Assembly: GCF_965227725.1 (NCBI RefSeq)
Contig: NZ_CBDDGH010000006.1
Span: forward strand, 124,001-188,000
Reading direction: 5' to 3'
Source of the DNA: Shimia sp965227725
GTDB taxonomy: Bacteria; Pseudomonadota; Alphaproteobacteria; Rhodobacterales; Rhodobacteraceae
Length of the DNA: 64,000 nt
Below, one piece after another: positions 52,735 through 62,380 of the stretch (position 1 is the stretch's first letter; each line of letters begins with the position of its first letter). Position numbers and translations under genes: made by a program. Under the pieces are notes generated by a model. The model searched no databases, was not told where the DNA came from, and saw only the letters and a list, made by a program, of their open reading frames with translations.

Positions 52735-54576
52735 CTAGCTGCTGGCGCTGCGCCCATGGCTGAGCGCGCCTTGCAGGGATTTTATTACGACAAAGGCGTC
52801 GCGTAGATGACTTCTGTCAAAGTCTGACAGAGATGATGGTGCGAGGAAATTATCGGGGGCAATACCGGAATGGATTTGGCGCAGCTGATGGTTTAGCCTT
52901 TCCTCTGCAATCAAGTCATAGGCGCTCAGCAGATCGGCAATGCCTGAAGCAGAAAACCCGGCGCGGCCATCGCTGGCGGCCTGCAGGCGGGCGCGGGTGT
53001 TCACGGCGCTCAGCTGGCCCTGCAGGGCGCTGATCCGCGCCAGATCCACCACCGGCACAACGCCGTTGTGTTTCATATCAAGCTGGTGCTTGTGCTCGCC
53101 GGACTTGATGGTCACCAACCCGCGCAACAGCCCCAGAGGCGGGTGATGTTTGAGCGCATTGGCGGCCATATGAGCCACAAAGATCGAGTTCTGCGCCGCA
53201 GTGCGCAGGGTCTCGGCCTGCATCTCCTCAAAACCCTGCCAGGTTCCGGCAATCGGGCGCAGGTCAAACATCACGCTGGCCAGCATCTGCGCTTCGGGAT
53301 TGGGGGTGTTGATCCAGCCCTGAAAATAGTTGCGCCAGACCCGCGCGGGCTGACACCAGCGCTCTGCGGTGGCCATCATGTCACCGGGGCAATAGACATA
53401 ACCACAGGTGTTCAGCCCGTCACAGACAAAGCGCGCAAGCTCGGCAAAATAGCCGCGGTGCATGTCCTCGGTCACCGCATCATCCAGAATGAGGCAATTG
53501 TCCTGATCGCTCACGCCGGTCTGTTCCTGACGCCCCTGCGAGCCACAGGCCAGCCACAGATAAGGCACCGGCGGCGGGCCCAGCCGGGCCTCTGCCAGCG
53601 TCAGCAGACGCCGCGTGGTGATGTCGGCCACATCGGTGATCAGCCGGGTGACAATGTCATGGCGGTGGCCCGAGCCCACCAGCTGCGCCAGCAGTTTGGG
53701 TATGCACGCGGTCACCTGCGCAATCTCTTCGGCACTGTCGGCACGGGTGATCTCGCGCACCATTTCCACGCTGCTCACCGCCTGAAGCCGGGTCAGATCG
53801 GTCTGGGTCACAATGCCCACCAGCGCGCCGTTTTCCACCACAGGAATATGACCAAAGCCAAATTCCGTCATCATATGCAGCACATCAGAACCAATCGCCT
53901 GTGGGGGCAGGCTGCGCGGGGTGGCGGTCATGATCTCTGCCAGCGGGGTGTCCGGGCTCAGATCCCGTGACAGCACGCGGCTGACCAGATCTCCGGTGGT
54001 CACGAGCCCCTGCAAAGCACCGTCCTGCGCGGTCACGCAGATTGAGGAAATACCCGCTTCGGCCATTGTGCGGGCGGCTACGCGCACGCTGTCATCGGCA
54101 CTCAAGGTGATGGGGTTGCGCGCCATAAATGTGGCGATGTCGGTATTGGCGAGGTCATTGCCTGCGGTTGCGCCGCGCCGCTCGGAACCTGCGCGGTCAA
54201 AAAACCGCCGCACGGCGTCATGTTCTTCAATCAGCTTAAGCAGCGTCTCTTTGGGCAGCAAAAGCAATGTGCTGTCTTCTTCACAGCGTGCATTGGTGGC
54301 AGCCTTGCCATCGCGCAGCAGGCCCCGCTCGCCAAAGGAATTGCGCAGCCCCAGATGGGATACCACGCCGCCATGTTCATCAGAAATCTCCACCAACCCG
54401 GCATAGACGAGGTAAATCCCCGCCAGCGGTGCGCCATGCTGATAGACTTGGTCGCCGAGGCCGAAAGAGATGGCCTCAAGGCTGTCGCTCAATGCAGCGC
54501 TCACTTCTGCGGGCAGGCTGTCGTAGGGATGAACAGACTTCAGAAATCGGGCAATTTGAGCAGGGGTCAACGGCAT
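52735..54576 (-). CDS. cNMP-binding / CBS / DUF294 nucleotidyltransferase-like signalling protein
   Basis: A 613-residue multidomain cytoplasmic protein. Residues 15-125 are a cyclic-nucleotide-binding fold (GLVEISDEHGGVV), 150-275 two CBS domains (FMARNPITLSADDSV, IMTATPRSLPP), about 300-430 the DUF294 domain with ACGSQGRQEQTGVSDQDNCL (GSxxR...SDQD metal motif), and the rest its C-terminal helical domain. GlnD-like in logic: ligand sensing linked to nucleotidyl transfer. Located directly downstream of the symporter gene, a common arrangement, so it may adjust acetate/solute uptake. Confidence 0.88.
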   Translation of the reverse strand: MPLTPAQIARFLKSVHPYDSLPAEVSAALSDSLEAISFGLGDQVYQHGAPLAGIYLVYAGLVEISDEHGGVVSHLGLRNSFGERGLLRDGKAATNARCEEDSTLLLLPKETLLKLIEEHDAVRRFFDRAGSERRGATAGNDLANTDIATFMARNPITLSADDSVRVAARTMAEAGISSICVTAQDGALQGLVTTGDLVSRVLSRDLSPDTPLAEIMTATPRSLPPQAIGSDVLHMMTEFGFGHIPVVENGALVGIVTQTDLTRLQAVSSVEMVREITRADSAEEIAQVTACIPKLLAQLVGSGHRHDIVTRLITDVADITTRRLLTLAEARLGPPPVPYLWLACGSQGRQEQTGVSDQDNCLILDDAVTEDMHRGYFAELARFVCDGLNTCGYVYCPGDMMATAERWCQPARVWRNYFQGWINTPNPEAQMLASVMFDLRPIAGTWQGFEEMQAETLRTAAQNSIFVAHMAANALKHHPPLGLLRGLVTIKSGEHKHQLDMKHNGVVPVVDLARISALQGQLSAVNTRARLQAASDGRAGFSASGIADLLSAYDLIAEERLNHQLRQIHSGIAPDNFLAPSSLSDFDRSHLRDAFVVIKSLQGALSHGRSASS

Positions 54577-54648
54577 GGGTGCGTCAGTTCCGTGTGTTTA
54601 TATTTGGTCTGCCTGGCCAACATCGGTGGCACCTCGGATCAGACCACA

Positions 54649-54718
54649 TGTCCCGCCCGGAAAGACCCGGACGGGACAGGAGGAGAGCGCTGGCAGGGAG
54701 GGGAGCCCTCGCCAGCGC
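54649..54718 (-). other. Two strong intercistronic hairpins between symporter and cNMP/CBS/DUF294 genes
   Basis: TGTCCCGCCCGG (54649-54660) pairs with CCGGACGGGACA (54667-54678) with a single mismatch; GCGCTGGC (54687-54694) pairs with GCCAGCGC (54711-54718). Neither is followed by T-runs. They probably stabilise the 3' end of the symporter mRNA or attenuate read-through. Confidence 0.6.
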
Positions 54719-54731
54719 CGGGTGTCAGGAC

Positions 54732-56519
54732 TTAGTGATCCTGAGCGGCACCTGCGCCACGCGGCACACGCACACTTTCGACCAGCGCCTTGATTTCGGC
54801 AGGGGTCTCTTTGGTCATGCCAGCCACAACATAGGCCACGGCAAAGTTCACAGCCGCGCCAATTGCGCCAAAGCTGGTGGATTTCACAGTGCCCAGAAGC
54901 GGATCCGCATCGGTGAAGGAGTTGGTGCCCGGAATGAACAGCCAGCCCTTGTGCAGGAAGATGTAGACCAAAGTCACAGTCAGACCTGCCAGCATCCCTG
55001 CCACCGCACCGGTGTTGTTGATCTTGGTGGAGAAGATCCCCATCATCAACGCCGGGAAGATCGAGGCCGCCGCCAGACCGAAGGCCAGAGCCACGGTTTG
55101 CGCTGCAAAGCCCGGAGGGTTGAGACCCAGCCAAGTCGCCACTGCAATGGCCACAGCCATGGCAACACGCGCCGACAGAAGCTCACTCTTTTCAGAGATG
55201 TTCGGGTTGATCGCACCTTTGATCAGGTCGTGAGACACGGCCGAAGAGATCGCCAGTAGTAGACCCGCCGCAGTTGACAGCGCCGCTGCCAGACCACCGG
55301 CTGCCACCAGACCAATCACCCAGGATGGCAGGTTGGCAATCTCAGGGTTCGCCAGCACGAGGATGTCACGGTTGAACTTGGTCAGCTCGTTGCCTTCCCA
55401 GCCTTTTTCCGCAGCCATCGCCTGAAGATCGGCATTGGCATCGTTGTAGTACTGGATCTTGCCGTCGCCGTTTTTGTCTTCCCAATCCAGCAGACCGGTT
55501 TTCTGCCAGGTGGCCATCCAGTCATACTCTGGCTCGTTCTCGATCTGCTCAACCGTCACCGCTTCGCCCGAGATGCCACCGTTTGGCCACATCAGTTCGG
55601 AAATGTTCAGGCGGGCCATGGCACCAACCGCAGGGGCGGTCAGATACAGCAGCGCGATGAACACCAGCGTCCAGCCCGCAGACCAGCGCGCATCAGACAC
55701 GCGCGGCACGGTAAAGAAGCGCATGATCACGTGGGGCAGACCCGCAGTACCGATCATCAGGCTCAGGGTGAACAGCACCATGTTGAACGTGTCGGCGTGG
55801 TGCGCGGTATATTCCTTGAAGCCAAGCTCGGTCACAACCGCATCCAGCTTCGCCAGCAGAGGCTCACCAGAGGCTGCGTGCTCGCCAAACAGACCCAGCG
55901 CCGGAATTGGCGTGCCGGTCAGCTGCAGCGAGATAAAGATCGCCGGAATGGTGTAGGCTGTGATCAGAACGCAATATTGCGCCACCTGCGTGTAGGTCAC
56001 ACCTTTCATGCCGCCAAACACCGCATAGGCAAACACCACACAGGCCCCGATCAGCAGACCGGCGGTGTTGGAAACTTCCAGGAAGCGGCCAAAGGCTACG
56101 CCCACACCGGTCATCTGACCAATCACATAGGTGGTGGAGGCCACGATCAGACAGATCACCGCCACGATACGCGCGGTCTGGCTGTAAAAGCGGTCGCCGA
56201 TGAATTCCGATACGGTGAACTTGCCGAACTTGCGCAGATAAGGCGCAAGCAGCAGCGCCAGCAGCACATAGCCACCGGTCCAGCCCATCAGGAAGGAGGA
56301 GTTGTCATAGCCGGTGAAGGCGATGAGGCCCGCCATGGAAATAAACGAGGCCGCAGACATCCAGTCCGCCGCTGTCGCCATACCGTTGGTGACCGGATGA
56401 ACGCCGCGACCGGCGGCGTAAAATTCTGATGTGGACCCGGCACGGGCCCAAATCGCGATGCCGATGTAAAGCGCAAATGACGCGCCCACAAACAGCAGGT
56501 TGATGGCAAATTGGCTCAT
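54732..56519 (-). CDS. Sodium:solute symporter, acetate/monocarboxylate type (SSS family)
   Basis: A 595-residue transporter with about thirteen membrane segments. GRGVHPVTNGMATAADWMSA and GYVLLALLLAPYLRKFG are characteristic of the ActP/VC_2705-like subgroup that needs a DUF4212 partner. A hydrophilic insert around 335-395 (DWEDKNGDGKIQYYNDANAD) resembles an EF-hand. Co-encoded with DUF4212, adk and acs, it would import acetate for activation by Acs. Confidence 0.85.
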   Translation of the reverse strand: MSQFAINLLFVGASFALYIGIAIWARAGSTSEFYAAGRGVHPVTNGMATAADWMSAASFISMAGLIAFTGYDNSSFLMGWTGGYVLLALLLAPYLRKFGKFTVSEFIGDRFYSQTARIVAVICLIVASTTYVIGQMTGVGVAFGRFLEVSNTAGLLIGACVVFAYAVFGGMKGVTYTQVAQYCVLITAYTIPAIFISLQLTGTPIPALGLFGEHAASGEPLLAKLDAVVTELGFKEYTAHHADTFNMVLFTLSLMIGTAGLPHVIMRFFTVPRVSDARWSAGWTLVFIALLYLTAPAVGAMARLNISELMWPNGGISGEAVTVEQIENEPEYDWMATWQKTGLLDWEDKNGDGKIQYYNDANADLQAMAAEKGWEGNELTKFNRDILVLANPEIANLPSWVIGLVAAGGLAAALSTAAGLLLAISSAVSHDLIKGAINPNISEKSELLSARVAMAVAIAVATWLGLNPPGFAAQTVALAFGLAAASIFPALMMGIFSTKINNTGAVAGMLAGLTVTLVYIFLHKGWLFIPGTNSFTDADPLLGTVKSTSFGAIGAAVNFAVAYVVAGMTKETPAEIKALVESVRVPRGAGAAQDH

Positions 56520-56534
56520 GGTTGCACGGGCCCC

Positions 56535-56795
56535 TTATTCTTCGTCAACGCCGTGTTCGGCGTCTAGTTTGTTCATCTTCCAGGCATAGAAAAAGATCAG
56601 ACCAAGAAAGACCAGGATGGACCCTTGCTGGGCGAACCAGAATCCCAGATCCGTGCCGCCAACGGAAATGCCCGCCAGCATCGGACGCAGCAGAATGCCG
56701 AACCCGAAAGAGACCAGCGCCCAGATGACGAGGCTGATCAGGATGATGCGCACATTGGCAGACCAATATGCAGCGTTAGATGAGTTGTCAGACAT
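56535..56795 (-). CDS. DUF4212 small subunit of the solute symporter
   Basis: An 86-residue protein with two membrane segments and the DUF4212 pattern (AYWSANVRIILISLVIWALV, GFWFAQQGSI). GGAGG 7-8 bp before ATG 56795 fixes the start; an upstream in-frame ATG is less good. 15 bp before the symporter gene. Confidence 0.87.
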   Translation of the reverse strand: MSDNSSNAAYWSANVRIILISLVIWALVSFGFGILLRPMLAGISVGGTDLGFWFAQQGSILVFLGLIFFYAWKMNKLDAEHGVDEE

Positions 56796-56864
56796 AAATG
56801 CCTCCTCCCTCGTTGTGATTATCCTCCACATCTGCGCGAAAAATACCCGCGCAGATGTTTCCCT

Positions 56865-57485
56865 TCACGCGCCCGCCTCAGAGACGATCGCGGCAAGTTC
56901 ATTGGCGATGGCGTCAATCTCGCCCATCGCATCCACAGGCTTGAGCACGCCTTTGCCTGCGTAATAGTCAATCAGCGGCGCGGTCTGGGCGTGATAGGCC
57001 TCAAGCCGTTGCACCAATGTTTCCTCATTGTCATCCGCGCGCACCGGTTGCCCTGCGGCCTTGGCCTGTTCGGCCCGGTGAAGAATGCGCTCCACTAGGA
57101 TCTTGTCGTTGACCTGCAGCTCAATTGCCGCGCTCAGAGTCACGCCCGCCTCTTCCAGCAGGGGCCCCAGCGCATCGGCCTGCGCCAGCGTGCGGGGGAA
57201 GCCGTCAAAGATGAAGCCTTTGGCATCAGAGCTGGCGAGCTTCTCCTTGATCAGGCCGATGACAATGTCATCGGTGACCAGCTCGCCGCGTTCCATGACC
57301 TCGGCCACACGTTTGCCCAGCTCAGAACCGCTGGCCTTGGCCTGACGCAGCATGTCTCCGGTGGAGAGCTGCACCAGCCCATGGGTTTTCACGAGCAATT
57401 CCGCCTGGGTGCCTTTACCGGCCCCGGGAGGGCCAAGCAGGATCACATTCACCATCCGGGTGAGGGTTTCGCTATCTGCTGACAT
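56865..57485 (-). CDS. adk: Adenylate kinase
   Basis: A 206-residue nucleotide kinase: P-loop GPPGAGKGTQAE, the AMP-site STGDMLRQA, FDGFPRTLAQADAL, and a short LID (HRAEQAKAAGQPVRADD), i.e. without the zinc-type LID. Reversible AMP + ATP to 2 ADP, fitting next to Acs, which produces AMP. ATG 57485 is preferred for its GGGTGAG upstream; GTG/ATG starts near 57455 would still keep the P-loop. Probably a second adk besides the one in the ribosomal operon (inference). Confidence 0.88.
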   Translation of the reverse strand: MSADSETLTRMVNVILLGPPGAGKGTQAELLVKTHGLVQLSTGDMLRQAKASGSELGKRVAEVMERGELVTDDIVIGLIKEKLASSDAKGFIFDGFPRTLAQADALGPLLEEAGVTLSAAIELQVNDKILVERILHRAEQAKAAGQPVRADDNEETLVQRLEAYHAQTAPLIDYYAGKGVLKPVDAMGEIDAIANELAAIVSEAGA

Positions 57486-57491
57486 CTGATC

Positions 57492-59456
57492 TCACCCTTT
57501 GTTCATGCGGTTCTCAATAAGGTCATCGACGACGGCGGGGTCTGCCAGCGTGGAGGTGTCCCCCAGCGCGCCGTAGTCGTTTTCTGCGATCTTGCGCAGG
57601 ATGCGGCGCATGATTTTGCCGGAGCGGGTCTTGGGCAGGCCGGGCGCCCATTGGATCAGGTCAGGTGAGGCAATCGGGCCGATTTCTGTGCGCACCCAGT
57701 TGCGCAGTTCGGTGCGCAGCTCATCTGAGGGTTCGCGGTCATTCATCAGGGTCACGTAGCAGTAGATGCCCTGGCCCTTGATGTCATGGGGGTAGCCCAC
57801 CACAGCGGCCTCGGCCACGGCGGCGTGCGCCACCAGCGCGCTTTCGACCTCGGCTGTGCCCATGCGGTGGCCTGAGACGTTGATCACATCATCCACGCGG
57901 CCGGTGATCCAATAGTCGCCATCCGCGTCGCGGCGGCAGCCGTCACCGGCAAAGTAATAGCCTTTGTAATCAGAGAAATAGGTCTTCTCAAAGCGCTCGT
58001 GATCGCCCCAGACGGTGCGCATCTGGCTGGGCCAGCTGTCAGCAATCGCCAGCACGCCTTCCACATCATTGCCGCTGATTTCCTCGCCGGACTGCGGGTC
58101 CAGCACCACAGGGGCGACGCCAAAGAACGGCTTCATCGCAGCGCCCGGTTTGGTGGCATGGGCGCCGGGCAGGGGGGTCATCATATGGCCGCCAGTCTCG
58201 GTCTGCCACCAGGTGTCCACAATCGGGCAGTTCCCTTTGCCAACCACGTCGTTGTACCAGGTCCAGGCTTCCGGGTTGATCGGCTCACCCACGGTGCCAA
58301 GGATGCGCAGAGAGGAGAGATCACATTTCTCCACATAGTCATTGCCTTGGCCCATCAGTGCCCGCAGGGCGGTTGGGGCGGTGTAGAACTGATTGACGCG
58401 GTGCTTTTCGCAGACCTGCCAGAAGCGGGAAGCATCCGGATAGGTGGGCACACCCTCAAACATCACTGTGGTCGCGCCGTTCGCCAGGGGCCCGTAGACG
58501 ATATAGCTGTGGCCCGTGACCCAGCCCACATCGGCGGTGCACCAGAAGATGTCGCCGTCTTTGTAGTCGAATGTGTACTCATGGGTCATGGAGGCATAGA
58601 CCAGATAGCCGCCGGTGGTGTGCACGACGCCCTTGGGCTGGCCGGTGGAGCCTGAGGTGTAGAGAATGAAGAGCGGGTCTTCGGCGCTCATCTCTGCGGG
58701 CTTGCAATAGTCATTCGCCTCCATCGCCATCTCATTGTAGTCATAGTCTCGCCCGTCGACCCAGGTGGTCTGATCGCCGGTGCGCTTCACAACGAGGCAT
58801 TTGACGGTGTCTTTGGTGTGCAGGAGGGCGGCGTCGGTGTTGGATTTGAGCGCGGTCTTGCGGCCGCCGCGGGGGGCGTAATCCGCCGTGATCACCACTT
58901 TGGCGTCACAGCCGTTGATGCGGGCGGCGAGGGCGTCGGGAGAAAAGCCTGCAAAGACGATGGAGTGGATCGCGCCGATGCGGGCACAGGCCAGCATGGC
59001 ATAGGCGGCTTCCGGGATCATCGGCAGATAGATCACCACGCGGTCGCCTTTGCGCACGCCCATGGTCTCCAGCACATTGGCCATGCGGCAGACGCGGCGG
59101 TGCAGGTCGGCATAGGTGATTGACTGCGCCTGCTCGTTGGGATCATCCGGCTCCCAGATGATGGCGGCCTGATTGCCGCGGGTCTCCAGATGGCGGTCGA
59201 TACAGTTGGCAGCGACGTTGAGCGTGCCGTCCTCATACCATTTGATGTCGATATTGCCCGGCGCAAAGGAGGTGTTTTTCACCTTGGTGTAGGGCTTGAT
59301 CCACTCCACACGCTGGCCGTGCTCGTTCCAGAACCCTTCAGGATCCGCCAGAGAGGCCGCGTACATCGCGTCGTATTTTGCTGCATCAATATGTGCATCT
59401 TTGGTCAAATTGGCTGACAGCAAAGACTTTGCGGGTGCATTGGTATCCAGTGACAT
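57492..59456 (-). CDS. acs: Acetyl-coenzyme A synthetase (AMP-forming)
   Basis: A 654-residue adenylate-forming enzyme of standard length. YTSGSTGQPKGVVHT is the P-loop, WWQTETGGHM the A5 motif, and PKTRSGKIMRRIL the C-terminal lysine that is acetylated for control in other bacteria. It converts acetate, ATP and CoA to acetyl-CoA, AMP and PPi. First gene of the minus-strand block acs-adk-DUF4212-symporter-(cNMP/CBS/DUF294)-small protein-exonuclease. Confidence 0.96.
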   Translation of the reverse strand: MSLDTNAPAKSLLSANLTKDAHIDAAKYDAMYAASLADPEGFWNEHGQRVEWIKPYTKVKNTSFAPGNIDIKWYEDGTLNVAANCIDRHLETRGNQAAIIWEPDDPNEQAQSITYADLHRRVCRMANVLETMGVRKGDRVVIYLPMIPEAAYAMLACARIGAIHSIVFAGFSPDALAARINGCDAKVVITADYAPRGGRKTALKSNTDAALLHTKDTVKCLVVKRTGDQTTWVDGRDYDYNEMAMEANDYCKPAEMSAEDPLFILYTSGSTGQPKGVVHTTGGYLVYASMTHEYTFDYKDGDIFWCTADVGWVTGHSYIVYGPLANGATTVMFEGVPTYPDASRFWQVCEKHRVNQFYTAPTALRALMGQGNDYVEKCDLSSLRILGTVGEPINPEAWTWYNDVVGKGNCPIVDTWWQTETGGHMMTPLPGAHATKPGAAMKPFFGVAPVVLDPQSGEEISGNDVEGVLAIADSWPSQMRTVWGDHERFEKTYFSDYKGYYFAGDGCRRDADGDYWITGRVDDVINVSGHRMGTAEVESALVAHAAVAEAAVVGYPHDIKGQGIYCYVTLMNDREPSDELRTELRNWVRTEIGPIASPDLIQWAPGLPKTRSGKIMRRILRKIAENDYGALGDTSTLADPAVVDDLIENRMNKG

Positions 59457-60349
59457 TGAGGCTCCTCCCTCGATGATAAAATACAGTATCTCCCCCCTCA
59501 GGCAGTCGCGCCCGAGGCCTCAGCTTCAAGAATACGGAGGTGAGAAAACAAGTGAACAAGTCACAGAGAAAAAAGAAAAATTCTGTAAATAGGTTTCCCA
59601 ATATGAATCTCATCTTGTAAAGAAATTCTCTGGTGCGCGGGAAAATTCCTGCACACTAAGAATTTAAGGGGAAGCCCAAAGCCTCACGCTCGGCTCTCAA
59701 AGCTCGATGGAGCCGAGATGTTATCGCCAACACATGGTCGCGTCGAACTTTGACATATGGACTGTGGCAAATAGTTGGGCCGCAGCACCGTATTATTTAC
59801 CTCTTAGAAAACTGCGTAGATCTGAATCTGAAAACTAGCCTCCATCGAATGTCGGAGCTGGTCAGCTTTACATATTCAAAGGTCGATTTCGAACCATGTG
59901 ACCCACACGTTGGTCTACCCAAGTCGCCTATCCGAAACAGGCTTGCCGCAGCAAATGGGGGCTATCTCGAATTTATCCTGTAGGCAGCAGAAGACGTGCT
60001 CAAATTAATTGTAGACGGTATTCTGGGGGCGCTTGATAATGACGATTGGCTAACCATCCCCCGTAAGGCCGCCGTTCAGGAATCCCAGCAGTTTTTATCT
60101 GCCTGCAAGACCACAACCGCACGGGCCTTGGCAAAGGCAGGAGGCAATAGAATTTGTTATCGGCATCGATTTTGACCAAGTGTCTCTTGGCAATATCGAT
60201 AGTTCCAGCCGTCTTGATTTCACTATTGTGGGACAACTGTAAACGCAGCCAGGCGCCACTCCATTCGTGGACTATCTGAGGAGTTCGAAGTTCTTACTGT
60301 TTAGGTAAGGTGCATAGGCTTGTGAGGCGCGCTTATTGTATCAGGTAAC
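59457..60349. other. Gap upstream of acs, no convincing gene
   Basis: About 890 bp. The part next to acs is AT-rich and should hold its promoter, not definable by eye. Two frames (59750-59983 plus, 60000-60236 minus, 77-78 residues) have no ribosome site; the second contains TIDIAKRHLVKIDADN, faintly like the start of an IS110-type transposase, so a decayed mobile element is possible but unproven. Confidence 0.4.
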
Positions 60350-61312
60350 TTACCCAAAGAGATCCGTCGAAAGATACTTTAAACCAGAGTCACAGATTAT
60401 GACGGCTACTGTTTGGCCCTTGTGAGGGCCTTTTAACAATTCGATTGCCCCAGCTACGTTTGCGCCTGCAGAGAAGCCGGCAAAAACCCCCTCTAGCCGC
60501 GCTAGGTCGCGCACGGTTTGGCGCGCAGTGTCCCCATCTACTTGCAAGAACCCATCCCACTTTAGGTTCCGCAAAAAGTCGAGATCGGCCATTACATAGC
60601 CGCCACCTTGGATGGGATGATCAGGCTTGACAACATCTTGCCCTGCAATCACCGCAGCACCTTCAGGTTCGATAGGATAGCATTTGATGTTAGAATTTTT
60701 TGAGCGCAGGAACTTAGACGTACCTGCAAGAGTTCCCCCGGATCCGACAAAATCGCAAAACGCGTCAATATCGCCGTCGGATTGCTCCCAAAGCTCGGGA
60801 CCTGTCATTTGTTCATGGGATCCCGGATTGCCCGCACGGCGGAATTGATCTGCGCGGAATGCGTTGCGATCTCTGGTCAAGTCGGCGGCAACACGATCCA
60901 CTTCAGCCAGATCAGCACCTGAAACCTCCCCCGGCCGACTGCCAGGCAACTGATCCACCAGAACCACCTCGGCACCGAGCGCGGCCATCATGCGCGCGCG
61001 CTCAGGCGAGTTGCCTTTCGACATAACCGCGACAAAAGGGTAGCCTTTTATCCCGCAAACGATGGCCAGGCCGGTGCCCATATTCCCGCTCGTTAGCTCT
61101 ACGACAGTTTGCCCCGGTTTGAGGGAGCCATCACGTTCGGCGGCCTCAATGACACCAAGCGCTACCCGATCTTTTTTGGAGAAACCGGGGTTCAGGTGGT
61201 CGAGCTTAGCGAGGATTGTTCCCTCACAGCCATAATGCTTTACCAACCGGTCAAGCCGAACCAGCGGCGTATTCCCAATGGCCCCAAGAATGGACGTGTG
61301 CGTGTTCGTCAT
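60350..61312 (-). CDS. Cysteine-synthase-family PLP enzyme in the threonine operon
   Basis: A 320-residue fold-type II PLP protein. GNTPLVRL opens it; NPGFSKKDR holds the PLP lysine (Lys47); SGNMGTG is the substrate loop and GFSAGANVAGA the phosphate-side loop. Departures from CysK (GFSK for GGSV, SGNM for SGNT) suggest another beta-elimination or replacement reaction. It starts 24 bp after tdh, so it is the third gene of kbl-tdh. ATG 61312 chosen. A serine/threonine- or cysteine-linked role is likely but unassigned. Confidence 0.75.
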   Translation of the reverse strand: MTNTHTSILGAIGNTPLVRLDRLVKHYGCEGTILAKLDHLNPGFSKKDRVALGVIEAAERDGSLKPGQTVVELTSGNMGTGLAIVCGIKGYPFVAVMSKGNSPERARMMAALGAEVVLVDQLPGSRPGEVSGADLAEVDRVAADLTRDRNAFRADQFRRAGNPGSHEQMTGPELWEQSDGDIDAFCDFVGSGGTLAGTSKFLRSKNSNIKCYPIEPEGAAVIAGQDVVKPDHPIQGGGYVMADLDFLRNLKWDGFLQVDGDTARQTVRDLARLEGVFAGFSAGANVAGAIELLKGPHKGQTVAVIICDSGLKYLSTDLFG

Positions 61313-61336
61313 GGTGTATCTCTTCAACAGCGTTTC

Positions 61337-62380
61337 TTAGGTCCAGTTCAGAACAACTTTGCCAGATTTCCCAGATTTCATTGCGGCAAAACCTTTAGCG
61401 AAGTCATCCACATCGAACTGGTGCGTTATGACGCGACTGACATCTAGTCCGTTCTGCAGCATCGCAATCATTTTGTACCAGGTTTCAAACATTTCTCGAC
61501 CGTAGACACCCTTGATAGTGATGGCCTTGAATACGATGCGCGACCAGTCGACCGGCGACCTTCCAGGAGGAATGCCCAAGAGTGCAATCTTGCCCCCCAT
61601 CACGAGGGCTTCGATCATCTGGTCCAGAGCAATTTGCGAACCGGACATCTCAAGCCCCACATCAAAACCCTGTGCCATACCCAATTCCGAGATGACATCA
61701 TGCAGATCTTCGGTTGTGACATCGACGGCCCGGACAGTTGGTGCCACGTGTTGCGCCAGCTTTAGGCGATCTGGGTTGATATCGGTGATGACAACGTTTC
61801 GCGCGCCTGCGTGGCGCGCTACCGCAGCGGCCATGATGCCTATCGGACCTGCACCCGTTATCAAAACATCTTCGCCCAGAAGGTCAAAACTGAGCGCGGT
61901 GTGCACAGCATTGCCAAGCGGATCGAGGATCGCGCCAATCTCATCCGGAATATCATCTGGTAGCGGAATTACGTTGAATGCAGGCAACTTTAGATACTCC
62001 GCAAATGCCCCTTGTTCATTCACGCCAATCCCGCGCGTACCTGGATCCAGGTGAAATTTTCCGGCGCGGCTTTGACGGCTGTCGCTGCTTATCAGGTGGC
62101 CTTCTCCAGAGCATCGCTGGCCGATTTCAAGGCCGGTCACATCTCTGCCGATCTCAACAATTGTACCTGCGAACTCATGGCCTGTGATCATCGGGTAGGG
62201 CACAGTGTTGGCTGCCCAGTCATCCCAGTTCCATATGTGAATGTCTGTGCCGCAAATACCGGTTTTGTTAATGCGGATCAGCACTTCGTCTGGAGCGACT
62301 TCCGGAACCGGTGCCTGTACCATCCAAAGCCCTTCTTGCGGCCTCGATTTCTCTAGAGCCTTCATTGTATTTGGCTTCAT
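61337..62380 (-). CDS. tdh: L-threonine 3-dehydrogenase lacking structural-zinc cysteines
   Basis: A 347-residue zinc alcohol dehydrogenase. Catalytic ligands Cys43 and His68-Glu69 are present, as are the Rossmann motif ITGAGPIGIMAA and GVNEQGAFAEY. The four structural-zinc cysteines (spacing 3,3,8) are replaced by Ser98, Ser101, Ser104 and Asp112 within GEGHLISSDSRQSRAGKFH. It oxidises threonine to 2-amino-3-ketobutyrate for Kbl, whose gene overlaps by 4 bp. Length is normal. Confidence 0.9.
   Translation of the reverse strand: MKPNTMKALEKSRPQEGLWMVQAPVPEVAPDEVLIRINKTGICGTDIHIWNWDDWAANTVPYPMITGHEFAGTIVEIGRDVTGLEIGQRCSGEGHLISSDSRQSRAGKFHLDPGTRGIGVNEQGAFAEYLKLPAFNVIPLPDDIPDEIGAILDPLGNAVHTALSFDLLGEDVLITGAGPIGIMAAAVARHAGARNVVITDINPDRLKLAQHVAPTVRAVDVTTEDLHDVISELGMAQGFDVGLEMSGSQIALDQMIEALVMGGKIALLGIPPGRSPVDWSRIVFKAITIKGVYGREMFETWYKMIAMLQNGLDVSRVITHQFDVDDFAKGFAAMKSGKSGKVVLNWT

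Noticed and set aside
60000..60236. IS110-type transposase fragment on the minus strand
   Set aside because: Only one short stretch (TIDIAKRHLVKIDADN) is suggestive; no further conserved segment or terminal repeat could be found.
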